A DNA stretch of 64,000 nt from Streptomyces sp. P9-A2 (GTDB lineage Bacteria; Actinomycetota; Actinomycetes; Streptomycetales; Streptomycetaceae): the NCBI RefSeq assembly GCF_036634175.1, contig NZ_JAZIFX010000001.1, forward strand, positions 2,108,001 to 2,172,000. Direction: 5' to 3'. Position numbers and translations under genes: made by a program. The notes beneath the pieces are model-generated. The model was not told where the DNA came from and ran no database searches. It saw nothing but the letters and a program-made list of their open reading frames with translations. This document shows, in pieces, positions 35,422 to 44,152 of this stretch (within the stretch, counting starts at the first letter, position 1; the number at the start of each line of letters is the position of its first letter).

Positions 35422-36598
35422 CGCGCTGTGCCGGGATCGCTCCTGGTCTTACCGGCGCTCCGCAGGCCGATACCGCCAGTCCGGCGGCCGTCTTCACGTT
35501 GATCGCCGCATTGTGGTCCCGGTCGTGGAGCGTGCCGCAGGCGCGACAGGTCCATTCCCGCACGTGCAGGGGTTTGGGCCCGTCGCGGTGCCCGCAGGCG
35601 GAGCACGTCTGGCTGGTGGGCTCGAACCGTCCCACCTTCACACAGGTGCGGCCGTACCGTTGCGCTTTGTATTCCAGCATGCTGGTGAACGAGGACCATC
35701 CGCTGTCGTGCACGGACTTGGCCAGCCTGGTGCGGGCCAGTCCCACCACCGACAGGTCCTCCACGGCGATCCCTTGGTTCTCGGCGATCAGCTTGGTGGA
35801 GAGTTGGTGGTGGAACTCGCGGCGCGCGTCGGTGACCTTGGCGTGGGCGCGGGCGACCTTCAGGCGGGCTTTCTCGCGGTTCTTCGATCCCCTCTGTTTG
35901 CGGGACAGCTCCCGCTGGGTCTTCTTCAGCTTCTTCTCCGCGCGGCGCAAAAAGCGCGGGGAGTCGATCTTTGTGCCGTCGGACAGGACGGCGAAGTGGG
36001 TGAGGCCGAGATCGATGCCGATGGTGCGGTCGGTCCGAGGCATCCGGGCCGTGTCGGCGGCGGGGCCGGTGTCGATGACGAAGGAGGCGAAGTACCGGCC
36101 GGCCGCGTCCTTGATGACGGTGACGGAGGTGGGGGTGGTGGGCAGCGTGCGGGACCACTTCACCTTTACCGCGCCGATTTTCGGCAGGTTCAGCCGGCCG
36201 CTGTCGGTGATGCTCCAGCGGGCGTTGGCGGTGAACCGGATCGACTGCCGGGCGTCCTTGCGGGACTTGAAGCGGGGCGGGCCGATCCTGGGGCCCCTGC
36301 GGGTGCCGTTGAGGGAGGCGAAGAAGTTGCGGTACGCGCTCTCGGCGTCCCGCAGGGACTGCTGGAGCACCACCGCGGAGACCTCACCCAGCCAGGACCG
36401 CCCGGATGTCCGCTTGGCCTCGGTGATCAGCTTCCGGGACAGCTCGGCCGCCTTCGGGAACGGCTGTCCGGCCCCACGGGCATCCTCACGGGCACGCACC
36501 ACGTCGTTGAACACGACGCGGGCGCACCCGAACGCCTTCGCCAACGCGGCGCGCTGACCGGGCTGCGGGTACAACCTGAAGGCGTACCGAAGCTGCAT
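35375..36598 (-). CDS. tnpB: TnpB RNA-guided endonuclease, full length
   Basis: A 407-residue TnpB from ATG 36598 (MQLRYAFRLYPQPGQ); a longer in-frame start exists but lies outside the family alignment. The N-terminal helix-turn and wedge region runs 1-180; the RuvC nuclease residues are D in GIDLGLTHFAV near 191, E in GIAVEDLSVV near 275 and D in HDRDHNAAIN near 359. The zinc ribbon uses CSACG near 327 and CRACG near 350. Length is typical of compact TnpBs. Its frameshifted twin is at 14524-15746. It likely cleaves the empty donor site next to a GCTAC-type TAM, favouring retention of the element. Confidence 0.92.
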   Translation of the reverse strand: MQLRYAFRLYPQPGQRAALAKAFGCARVVFNDVVRAREDARGAGQPFPKAAELSRKLITEAKRTSGRSWLGEVSAVVLQQSLRDAESAYRNFFASLNGTRRGPRIGPPRFKSRKDARQSIRFTANARWSITDSGRLNLPKIGAVKVKWSRTLPTTPTSVTVIKDAAGRYFASFVIDTGPAADTARMPRTDRTIGIDLGLTHFAVLSDGTKIDSPRFLRRAEKKLKKTQRELSRKQRGSKNREKARLKVARAHAKVTDARREFHHQLSTKLIAENQGIAVEDLSVVGLARTRLAKSVHDSGWSSFTSMLEYKAQRYGRTCVKVGRFEPTSQTCSACGHRDGPKPLHVREWTCRACGTLHDRDHNAAINVKTAAGLAVSACGAPVRPGAIPAQREETGSHGSPPDARAA

Positions 36599-36871
36599 GC
36601 GAGGAGCGTACGAACGATCCACAGCGGATGTCGCCGGGAACATCCGTTCCCGGCCTCACCCTCGGTGGCCGCACTGTCCGGCTCCGCCGCAACGCCACCG
36701 CGACGCTCCGCGCCGCAGTCACACGATTCGCTTCACCCCCGGCCTGAAAGCCGGAGCACTGCGAATCAAACCCGGTAGCACGGCCACCGCCGTACGGACG
36801 GAAACCGGATCCGAGTGGAGGTGGCCGGACCTAAGCGACCGGGACGACGGGCCCCGGCGGCGCGACGGGTC

Positions 36872-37609
36872 TCAGCGGCGCGAGGGCCAGGCCGCGGCAG
36901 CCGCCTGTTCGGGGTACTCGCCGACGTGGCGGGCACAGGCGTCGGTGAGGTATTCCAGCAGGCTCAGCGGGTCGGGCAGCGGATGTTCCGGGCCGCGGAC
37001 CCAGTGCACTGTCCGGTTGTCGTCACCGGGCAGTCGCGCGGGTGGTACCAGGACGTACGAACCGCGGCAGTGCCAGCGCAGGCCGGGATGCTCGTCCATC
37101 GTCTCGGGGTGGCAGTCCAGCTCGCACGGCCACCATTCGTCCTCGTCCTCGGGGGTGCCCCGGGTGAGGGTGAAGACCAGCATGCGGCCGTCGTCGCTCT
37201 CCGCGACGGGTCCGACCTCGACCCCGTCCGCGGAAAGGCGCTCCAACGCCTCGCGACCGGCTTCGAGGGGCACGTCGAGTACGTCGTGCACCATGCCGGT
37301 CGCGGTGATGAAGTTGGCCTGCGGCTGGTGGCGGGCCCAGCGTTCGATCTGGGCGCGGTCGGTGGTGGACTGCGTCTGCCAGGCGAACGACACGGGGTGC
37401 CGGGCGGGAGTCGGACAGCCCACACGGTCGCAGGAACAGCCGTATCCGGCCGGGTGGGCGGCGGGCGCGAGCGGGAGTCCCGCACCGGCCGCGGCGAGCA
37501 GCAGAGCCTCACGGTCGCCTTGGTCGACGGCCGGTTCCGGGCGGCGTCCGCGCAGCCATCGGGAGAGTTTGCCCTGCCTGCCGGTCCTACCGCCGAACTC
37601 CGCGCTCAT
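36872..37609 (-). CDS. Primase/polymerase (Prim-Pol) N-domain-like protein
   Basis: A 245-residue protein of the Streptomyces family annotated as bifunctional DNA primase/polymerase: a cysteine-bearing GYGCSCDRVGCPTPARHP near residues 55-72, the segment IERWARHQPQANFIT, and later WPCELDCHPETMDEHPGLRW. It carries a basic leader and no helicase domain. The canonical acidic DxD of active primases is not obvious, so activity is uncertain. Stand-alone members are common in Streptomyces chromosomes. Confidence 0.7.
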   Translation of the reverse strand: MSAEFGGRTGRQGKLSRWLRGRRPEPAVDQGDREALLLAAAGAGLPLAPAAHPAGYGCSCDRVGCPTPARHPVSFAWQTQSTTDRAQIERWARHQPQANFITATGMVHDVLDVPLEAGREALERLSADGVEVGPVAESDDGRMLVFTLTRGTPEDEDEWWPCELDCHPETMDEHPGLRWHCRGSYVLVPPARLPGDDNRTVHWVRGPEHPLPDPLSLLEYLTDACARHVGEYPEQAAAAAWPSRR

Positions 37610-37793
37610 CTAGCTCCTCGCCTCGCCGTCGTGCTCTCCAGCATGCCCTATCGTCCCACCATCCTGCGCCCAGGGAGGCCGGGGCACATAATCGGCACAG
37701 CCGGGACAAGCGGGGCCCGGACGTGACGAGAGGCGTCCCCCGGGGCGAAGGGTACGGCTGCGGGGCGCGAGCATCCTTCGTCATCGCGGCTGG

Positions 37794-38483
37794 TCAACGC
37801 GGGGTGAGGCCGTTGAGGGCGTAGTCGACGAGGGCGTCGGTGTACTCGTAGGTGATCGGCCCCGTGTACTGGAGCCAGCGCTGGGCGAGTGGCGAGACGA
37901 ACAGTTCCAGGGCGATGCGCGGGTCGATGTCGGGGCGCACCTGACCGGCTTCCTGCGCGGAGCGCAGCCGGTCGACGTAGAGCTGGAGCTGCGGTTCCAG
38001 CAGCTTGGCGACGAATCTCCGGCCCAGTTCCTCGTTGACGACGCCTTCGGCGGCCAGTGCGCGGGACGGCGCCTCGAACTTGGGGTCGTGCAGTTCGTCG
38101 ACCGTGGCGCGCAGGACGAGTCTGAGGTCGGCGGCGAGGTTCCCGGTGTCGGGGATCCCCTGACTCTCGTCGTCAGCTCGACCCTCCTGCCCCTCCTGCC
38201 CCTCCTGCCCCTCCTGCCCCTCACGGTCCTCGGGTTCCTGCGGGACGGCGCGGGCGGCCTGCTCGCTCAGGTCGAGGAATGCCTCCAGCAGAACGTCCGC
38301 CTTCGACCCCCACCACCGGTAGATCGTCTGCTTGCCGACGCCGGCGCGGGCGGCGATGCCCTCGATCGTGGTCCTCGGGTAGCCGATCTCCACGACCAGG
38401 GAGATGGCCGCGTCGTAGATGGCGCGGCGGGAGCGCTCACTGCGTCGGGTGGAGTCGGGGGGCGTGGGGCTGTTCGAGGCCAT
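37794..38483 (-). CDS. TetR-family regulator with an EGQ repeat
   Basis: A 229-residue TetR protein. The helix-turn-helix at ~18-60 (IYDAAISLVVEIGYPRTTIE, ARAGVGKQTIYRWWGSKADV) is followed by a TetR_C_11-like ligand domain. Residues ~85-100 are four copies of GQE(G) encoded by 9-bp repeats of CTCCTGCCC. This insertion sits in a loop between the domains and is length-variable by nature. The upstream DNA has two copies of a 23-bp operator; the divergent DUF6243 gene is the likely target. Confidence 0.9.
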   Translation of the reverse strand: MASNSPTPPDSTRRSERSRRAIYDAAISLVVEIGYPRTTIEGIAARAGVGKQTIYRWWGSKADVLLEAFLDLSEQAARAVPQEPEDREGQEGQEGQEGQEGRADDESQGIPDTGNLAADLRLVLRATVDELHDPKFEAPSRALAAEGVVNEELGRRFVAKLLEPQLQLYVDRLRSAQEAGQVRPDIDPRIALELFVSPLAQRWLQYTGPITYEYTDALVDYALNGLTPR

Positions 38484-38500
38484 GGGCCGAATTTATCAGG

Positions 38501-38561
38501 TTGACAAGACGGCGCGTCTCGCCGAAGAGTGATGAGCGTTGACAAGACGATACGTCTCGCC
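38501..38561. promoter_or_regulatory. Two direct copies of a TetR operator
   Basis: TTGACAAGACG-n3-CGTCTCGCC occurs at 38501-38523 and 38539-38561. Each core AGACG-n3-CGTCT is palindromic. TTGACA at the head of each copy can act as a -35 element, so binding would block both divergent promoters. Confidence 0.82.
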
Positions 38562-38594
38562 AACGGTTCGGTAGCCGGAAGAGCGGAGATCACC

Positions 38595-38852
38595 ATGTCC
38601 CGAGGCGGATCCGGAAACATGCTGGGCGTCGGCGGCAGCCGACGGCACCTCGGCCGCAAGGCCCTGCGCGGCGGCGAACGCGACGGTCGTATCGGCGGCG
38701 GGCTCGACGCCCGGGCCCAGAAGCGCGAACTGCTGCGCAAGCTCCAGGAACGACGGGAGCGGGAACAGCGGCGGGAAGAGCGGCAGGAAGAAGCCGTAGG
38801 AAGCGTAGGAATCGAAGGAGGCGAGGAGGGAGGGCCCCGGAAGCGGGCCTAG
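38595..38852 (+). CDS. Small basic DUF6243-type protein
   Basis: An 85-residue, highly charged protein: MSRGGSGNMLGVGGSRRHLG is the family opening, then RRHLGRKALRGG and a long helix QKRELLRKLQERREREQR ending in an acidic-basic tail. It matches a small Streptomyces family (DUF6243) of unknown role. The ATG at 38595 is preferred over an in-frame ATG at 38529 because the upstream residues overlap the operator. Regulated by the divergent TetR. Confidence 0.75.
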   Translation: MSRGGSGNMLGVGGSRRHLGRKALRGGERDGRIGGGLDARAQKRELLRKLQERREREQRREERQEEAVGSVGIEGGEEGGPRKRA

Positions 38853-39865
38853 TGTTCCTCGTCGTCGGCCGACGGGGGCGGCCAGGCGTCGCCCCAGTCG
38901 GTGTCCCGGGCCGCCCGGTACAGGTCACCGTGGCGCTTGGTGACGGTGATACGGCGCAGGGCCGGGTCCTTCTCGCACAGGTCGAGGAGCACCTGGCCCT
39001 TGCGGATCTGCGGCTTGCGCACGACGCGTGCGGGTGCGGGTGCGGGACTCACCGGGAGGCGGGTGGCGGCGACGTAGCTGAACTTCTCGTCCTCGTAGGC
39101 GAGGGAGCCGCCCTTGACCTGACGGTGCAGTGAGGAGCGGCTGACCCGGGCCGAGAAGTGGCACCAGTCGGTGCCGGGGGCGATGGGGCAGGCGGCGCTG
39201 TGCGGGCAGGGGGCGGCGACCCGGAAGCCGGCGGAGACGAGCCGGTCGCGGGCCTCGATGACGCGGGCGTAGCCGTCGGGGGTGCCGGGTTCGACGATCA
39301 CGACAGCCCGCGTGGCCCCGGCGGCGGCGTCGACGAGGGCGGCGCGGTCGCCCTCGGTCAGTTCGTTGAGGACGTAGGAGACGGTGACGAGGTCGGCGCT
39401 GTCGAGGGTGAGGGCGGTGCCGATCCGGGAACGCTGCCAGCGGGTGTCCGCGAGGGCGGGGTGGGCGGCGGCGAGCTCCCGGCCGAGGGCGAGGGCGGGC
39501 TCGGCCCAGTCGAGGACCGTCACCGGCCGCTTCCCGCCCCAGGTGGCGCTCACCGCCCAGGCGGCGGCGCCGGTTCCGCCACCGATGTCGAGGTGGTCGC
39601 CGGGTGTCCACCCGGGCACCGCGTCGGCGAACGCGGCCAGCGCGGACCGTACGGCCTCGAACGTGGCGGGCATCCGGTACGCGGCGTACGCGGCGACGTC
39701 CGCGCGGTCGCGCAGGATGGGCGCCCCGGTCGGGGTGACACCCCGGTAGGTGGCGATCAGCCGCTCGACGGCCTGCGCGGCCTGCCGCGGCGGGAGCCCG
39801 TCGAGCAGCCCGGCGAGTGCGCTGCGCAGAGTGTCGGCGGGAGAGGCGGGAGCAGGGGCGTTCAC
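38849..39865 (-). CDS. Small ribosomal subunit Rsm22-family methyltransferase-like protein
   Basis: A 338-residue protein with a SAM-binding fold: motif I DHLDIGGGTGAAAWAVS near residue 90, VTVLDWAEPALALGREL near 117, and VSYVLNELTEGDR near 170. A cysteine cluster PCPHSAACPIAPGTDWCHF near 222-240 is the family's metal or Fe-S site. Homologues are the mitochondrial ribosome assembly factor Rsm22/METTL17. It overlaps the end of the DUF6243 gene by 4 bases tail to tail. The 195 bases upstream of its start consist of GGCGGCAGG and AGGGCGA repeats. Confidence 0.88.
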   Translation of the reverse strand: MNAPAPASPADTLRSALAGLLDGLPPRQAAQAVERLIATYRGVTPTGAPILRDRADVAAYAAYRMPATFEAVRSALAAFADAVPGWTPGDHLDIGGGTGAAAWAVSATWGGKRPVTVLDWAEPALALGRELAAAHPALADTRWQRSRIGTALTLDSADLVTVSYVLNELTEGDRAALVDAAAGATRAVVIVEPGTPDGYARVIEARDRLVSAGFRVAAPCPHSAACPIAPGTDWCHFSARVSRSSLHRQVKGGSLAYEDEKFSYVAATRLPVSPAPAPARVVRKPQIRKGQVLLDLCEKDPALRRITVTKRHGDLYRAARDTDWGDAWPPPSADDEEH

Positions 39866-40060
39866 CTGGCGATTCTATGGCGCCGGGCGGAGGCCGGATC
39901 ACCGGCCGGGACGGCGGGCGGCGGGGCGGCGGCAGGCGGCGGGGCGGCGGCAGGCGGCGGCAGGCGGCGGCGGCAGGCGAAGGGCGAAGGGCGAAGGGGG
40001 ACAAGGAACGGTCGGCAGAACGGCGGGGCCGCTCCGTGCCCGGGGCCCCTCACCGCACCC

Positions 40061-41194
40061 TCACCGTCCCCGTATCGCCCGCGCCACCCGCGTCGCCGCC
40101 TGTGCGCGCGGGGTGTTGTCCGGGGTGCGGGGGCGGCGGGGGTGGACGGTGTTGGCGAGGAGGACGAGGTAGGTGTCGGTGGCGCGGTCCAGGACCAGGG
40201 AGGTACCGGTGAATCCGGTGTGACCGGCCGCGCCCCGGCCCGCCAACTCCCCCATGAACCACGGCTGGTCCAGGGCGAAGCCCAGGCCCGGCGGGGTGAG
40301 CAGCAGGTCCACGAAGTCGGGGCCGAGGATGCGGGCGGGGCCGTACGAGCCGCCCGCGAGGAGCGTGCGGCAGAGGACCGCCAGATCGGGGCCGGTGGAG
40401 AAGAGGCCTGCGTGGCCCGCGATCCCGCCGAGCGCCCAGGCGTTCTCGTCGTGCACCTCGCCGCGCAGCATGCCGCGGTCCGCCTTGGCCCAGGGCCGCC
40501 GCTGGTCCTCGGTGGCCGCCGCGCCCGGACACGGGCCGAAACCGGTCGCGGTCATGTCGAGCGGCCGGGTGATGCCGTCGCGGACGAGCGTGTCGAGGGT
40601 GCGGCCGGTGAGGCGCTCCAGGAGGTGCTGGAGCAGCAGCATGTTCAGGTCGGAGTAGCAGTACGTGCCGGGCACCCCGACCGGCCGCTCCGCGCGGAGC
40701 CGGGCCAGGCGCTCGGCGTCGTCGGCGCAGTCGTACAGCGGGAGTTCGGGGCGCAACCCGGAGGTGTGGGTGAGTAGTTGCCGGACGGTGATGCCATGCC
40801 GTACGGCCGCGGGGAAGTCCGGCAGGTACGCGCCCACCCGGGCGTCGATGCCCAGGGTGCCGCGCTCGATCTGCTGCACGGCGGCCACCGAGGTGAACAG
40901 TTTGGTCAGGGACGCCAGGTCGAAGGGGGTGTCCACGGTCATCGGCACGCGGTCGCCGGGCGGCAGTTCCACCGGGGTGCCGGTCCGTTCGTCGTACGCC
41001 GCGTACCGTACGGCCCAGCCCACCGCCTCCCGCACGGCGAGCACCGGGCCGCGGCCGGCGACGACCACGGCGCCCGCGGCCCAGGGGCGGTCCCCGGTGG
41101 TACGGGCGCGGACCTCCCGGACGAGGGCGGCGAGTTCGCGGGGGTCGAGCCCGGCCCGTTCCGGTGTACCGGGGCGCAGCCTCGGCGCGCTCAG
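40061..41194 (-). CDS. Serine hydrolase (beta-lactamase fold)
   Basis: Class C beta-lactamase/esterase family: SxxK is SLTK in DLASLTKLFTSVAAV, the Tyr motif is CYSDLN, and the third motif is GHTGFTG. There is no signal peptide, so the enzyme is cytoplasmic. The family-specific N-terminus (RLRPGTPERAGLDPRELAAL) is upstream of the first good start (GTG 41068), so I extend to 41194, where the only possible initiator is CTG overlapping the MFS stop as CTGA. The coding part is certain, the start is not. It follows the MFS gene on the same strand and is probably coupled to it. Confidence 0.82.
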   Translation of the reverse strand: MSAPRLRPGTPERAGLDPRELAALVREVRARTTGDRPWAAGAVVVAGRGPVLAVREAVGWAVRYAAYDERTGTPVELPPGDRVPMTVDTPFDLASLTKLFTSVAAVQQIERGTLGIDARVGAYLPDFPAAVRHGITVRQLLTHTSGLRPELPLYDCADDAERLARLRAERPVGVPGTYCYSDLNMLLLQHLLERLTGRTLDTLVRDGITRPLDMTATGFGPCPGAAATEDQRRPWAKADRGMLRGEVHDENAWALGGIAGHAGLFSTGPDLAVLCRTLLAGGSYGPARILGPDFVDLLLTPPGLGFALDQPWFMGELAGRGAAGHTGFTGTSLVLDRATDTYLVLLANTVHPRRPRTPDNTPRAQAATRVARAIRGR

Positions 41195-42711
41195 CTGTCC
41201 GCCCCCGCTCTCCCGGTGCCACCGGTTGCGCGGGCTCCACCGGTTACGCCGGTCCCGTCGGGTCCGCCCGCTGCACCGACTGCGTCAGGTCCGCTCGCTG
41301 CACCGGCCGCACGCCGGCGGAGGGTGATTCCGTCGTCCGTGTCGTTGCGTCCTCCCCAGGGACGGCACATTCCGGCGAAACAGGCCAGGGCCACCAGAGC
41401 GGCGACCAGTTGGACGATGCCCATCGGGACGGCAGTGTCCTCCCCCGCGATACCGACCAGCGGGGAGGCGATGGCGCCGATGAGGAAGGACGACGTACCG
41501 AGCAGGGCGGACGCGGAGCCCGCGGAGTGCTTGACGCGCATCAGGGCGAGCGCCTGGGTGTTGGGCATGGTGATGCCCATGGCGGACATCAGCACGAACA
41601 GCGCGACGGCCATCGGTACCAGCCCGACGTCCCCGAACACGCCCAGCGCCATCAGCAGGATCGCGGTGGAAGCGGCCACGACGACGACGAGGCCGAGACC
41701 GAGCACCCGGTCCAGCCGGACCCGCCCGACCAGCACCTTGCCGTTGATCTGGCCCATGATCATCAGCCCCACCGAGTTGATCCCGAACAGCAGGCTGAAC
41801 GTCTGCGGGGAGGCGCCGTAGATCTCCTGGATGACGAACGGGGAGGCGGCGACGTAGGCGAAGAGGCAGGCGAAGGCGAAGCCGCCGGTGAGGACGTAGC
41901 CGCTGAAGGCCCGGTCGGCGAGCAGCCGGCGCATCGAGCCCAGCGCCTCGCCGGCCCCACCACGATGACGGTCGGCGGGCTCCAGCGTCTCCGGCAGCTT
42001 CCGCCACACCACGATCGCCATCAGGACACCGAGGAGAGTGAGGACGGCGAAGACTCCCCGCCAGTCCGTCACGCGCAGCATCTGCCCGCCGATCAGCGGG
42101 GCGACGACCGGGGCGACACCGGAGATCAGCATGAGCGTGGAGAAGAAGCGGGCCATGGCCACGCCGTCGTACAGGTCACGGGCGACCGCCCGCGCGATGA
42201 CGATGCCGGCCGCGCCGGCGAGGCCCTGGACCAGCCGGAACGCGATGAGGAGTTCCACGGTGGGCGCGATCGCGCACAGCGCGGTGGCCACGATGTAGAC
42301 GGCGAGACCGATGAGCAGCGGACGGCGGCGCCCCCACCGGTCGCTCATCGGCCCCACCACCAGTTGTCCGAGCGCCATGCCGGCCAGGCAGGTGGTGAGG
42401 GTGAGTTGAACGGTGGAGGCGGTGGACCCCAGCGCCCGGGTGACCTCGGGGAGCGCGGGGAGGTACATGTCCATAGCCAGCGGGGCGGTGGCGGTGAGGC
42501 TGCCCAGGACGATCGTGACCAGGAGGCTCGCCCGGCCCTGGGCTCCGGGCCCCCCGCTCCGGCTCCCCCGGCCGGCGGCGGGTGCCGAAGCGGCCGTTCC
42601 CGGCGCCGCACTCGGTGCCGGCCCGGATGTCGTCGCCGATGCCGGTCCGGATGTCGTCGCCGATAGCGGCCCGGATACCGGCCCGGACATGGATGCCTCG
42701 CCCTCGGACAT
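41191..42711 (-). CDS. Bcr/CflA-type MFS drug-resistance transporter
   Basis: A 506-residue twelve-helix exporter of the Bcr/CflA family: LAMDMYLPALPEVTRAL in TM1, GQLVVGPMSDRWGRRRPLL (motif A), RLVQGLAGAAGIVIARAVAR (motif C-like) and MGITMPNTQALALMR. Both termini are low-complexity: GPVSGPLSATTSGPA repeats at the start and Gly/Thr/Ala-rich runs at the end. ATG 42711 follows GGGAGGGG by 6 bases; ATG 42735 with AAGGAG is an alternative. The substrate is unknown. Confidence 0.9.
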   Translation of the reverse strand: MSEGEASMSGPVSGPLSATTSGPASATTSGPAPSAAPGTAASAPAAGRGSRSGGPGAQGRASLLVTIVLGSLTATAPLAMDMYLPALPEVTRALGSTASTVQLTLTTCLAGMALGQLVVGPMSDRWGRRRPLLIGLAVYIVATALCAIAPTVELLIAFRLVQGLAGAAGIVIARAVARDLYDGVAMARFFSTLMLISGVAPVVAPLIGGQMLRVTDWRGVFAVLTLLGVLMAIVVWRKLPETLEPADRHRGGAGEALGSMRRLLADRAFSGYVLTGGFAFACLFAYVAASPFVIQEIYGASPQTFSLLFGINSVGLMIMGQINGKVLVGRVRLDRVLGLGLVVVVAASTAILLMALGVFGDVGLVPMAVALFVLMSAMGITMPNTQALALMRVKHSAGSASALLGTSSFLIGAIASPLVGIAGEDTAVPMGIVQLVAALVALACFAGMCRPWGGRNDTDDGITLRRRAAGAASGPDAVGAAGGPDGTGVTGGARATGGTGRAGADS

Positions 42712-42928
42712 ATGGCCCCTCCCTTTTCGAGTCATGCGCTCCTTATGCTCTCAGCCCTTACGGGGTGCTCGTCAGGGACGGTGCTCTCGGGTGAAGATGT
42801 TCGCCAAGACGTCATGGGAGCGCTTCCACGGAAAGGCACGGGCGCTCGCACGAGATCGCGGACCACGAACCATGAGCGCCGAACGACGAACGACGAACCA
42901 TGAACAACGAACAAGCAAGGTGGGGCGG

Positions 42929-43930
42929 ATGACAGGGCAGAACGTGCGCTGGGGAATTCTGGCGACGGGCGGGATGGCCGCGACGTTCACGGCGGATCTG
43001 GTGGATCTACCAAACGCGGAGATCGTGGCGGTGGCCTCGCGGTCGCCCGAGCCGGCGAAGGCGTTCGCCGAGCGGTTCGGGATACCGCGGGCGTACGGCG
43101 ACTGGGAGTCGCTCGCGCGGGACGAGGAGATCGACATCGTCTACGTCGCCACTCCGCACTCGGCGCACCGGGCCGCGGCCGGGCTGTGCCTGGAGGCCGG
43201 GCGGAACGTGCTGTGCGAGAAGCCGTTCACCCTCAACGTGCGCGAGGCGGCGGAACTGGTCGGCCTGGCGCGCGAGCGCGGACTCTTCCTGATGGAGGCC
43301 ATGTGGATGTACTGCCATCCCATGGTGCGGCGCCTGAAAACACTGATCGACGACGGCGCGATCGGTGAAGTACGCACGGTGCAGGCCGACTTCGGGCTGG
43401 CGGCTAACGTCTCCGCGGCGCACCGGCTGCGGGACCCGGCGCTGGGCGGCGGCGCGCTGCTGGACCTCGGCGTGTATCCGGTCTCGTTCACGCAACTGCT
43501 GCTCGGGGAGCCGTCGGACGTCGTGGCGAAGGCCACGCTCTCGGAGGAGGGGGTCGACCTCCAGACGGGCGCGCTGCTCTCCTGGGAGAACGGGGCCATC
43601 GCGTCGGTGCACTGCTCCATCGTCGGCGGTACGGCGACGTCCGCGTCGGTCACCGGTTCGGCGGGCCGCATCGACATCCCGTACGGCTTCTTCTTCCCGG
43701 ACCGGTTCGTGCTGCACCGGGACGGCAAGGAGACCGAGGAGTTCACCGCCGATCCGGCGGACGGGGCCCGTAACAGTCTCAAGCACGAGGCGGCCGAGGC
43801 GATGCGCGCCCTGCGTGCGGGCGAGACCGAGTCCCCGCTCGTCCCGCTGGACGGCACGCTCGCGGTGATGCGGACGCTCGACACCATCCGGGAGCGCATC
43901 GGGGTCCACTACCCGGGGGAAACCGTCTGA
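42929..43930 (+). CDS. Gfo/Idh/MocA-family oxidoreductase
   Basis: A 333-residue NAD(P)-dependent dehydrogenase: Rossmann start WGILATGGMAATFTADL, cofactor region VAVASRSPEPAKAFAERFG, the EKPF motif with catalytic Lys (CEKPFTLNVREAAELV) near residue 95, and a C-terminal beta-sheet domain (DLGVYPVSF). It is most like the trans-dihydrodiol dehydrogenase/xylose dehydrogenase branch. The preceding 60 bases have odd short repeats of GAACGAC and CGAACCATGA that contain several ATGs; the one at 42929 fits the protein family. Confidence 0.9.
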   Translation: MTGQNVRWGILATGGMAATFTADLVDLPNAEIVAVASRSPEPAKAFAERFGIPRAYGDWESLARDEEIDIVYVATPHSAHRAAAGLCLEAGRNVLCEKPFTLNVREAAELVGLARERGLFLMEAMWMYCHPMVRRLKTLIDDGAIGEVRTVQADFGLAANVSAAHRLRDPALGGGALLDLGVYPVSFTQLLLGEPSDVVAKATLSEEGVDLQTGALLSWENGAIASVHCSIVGGTATSASVTGSAGRIDIPYGFFFPDRFVLHRDGKETEEFTADPADGARNSLKHEAAEAMRALRAGETESPLVPLDGTLAVMRTLDTIRERIGVHYPGETV

Positions 43931-44066
43931 GCCGTCCGGACGCCAGGGCGTCGGCTCGTCATGTCCGCCGGCGTCCTCAAGGCCCCCGCACCGCGCCACC
44001 CGAACGGCGGACGGCCGCAGGCCGGGCCGGACGCCGGAGTGCGACGGTGGTCACGCCAAGCGAATC

Positions 44067-44135
44067 CGAATGCGACTGCCACTGCGACTGCCACTGCCAC
44101 TGCGACTGCGACTGCGACTGCGACTGCGACTGCTC
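44067..44135. repeat. Hexanucleotide repeat GCGACT/GCCACT
   Basis: About eleven units of TGC(G/C)AC, ending 18 bases before the DoxX start and directly abutting its ribosome-site region. An open frame through it would encode Ala-Thr repeats but is not needed for DoxX. Confidence 0.92.
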
Positions 44136-44152
44136 GGGGACCGGGAGACGAC

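Larger units (their letters stand above)
35315..36774 (-). mobile_element. IS200/IS605-type TnpB-only element, copy 2 (intact)
   Basis: A 1460-base element, minus orientation, nearly identical to copy 1. Read 5'-3' on the minus strand it follows GTGCTAC, begins CGGGTTTGATTCGC and ends AGCAAGTCAA. One base longer than copy 1 because tnpB keeps the GGGG run (36294-36297). Without it, + strand 35314 would join 36775 to give GCGA-GTAGC. No tnpA; mobilisation would need a transposase encoded elsewhere. Confidence 0.92.

Noticed and set aside
43961..44152. An N-terminal extension of DoxX containing Ala-Thr repeats
   Set aside because: The extension is not membrane-compatible and GTG 44153 has a good ribosome site at the family start.
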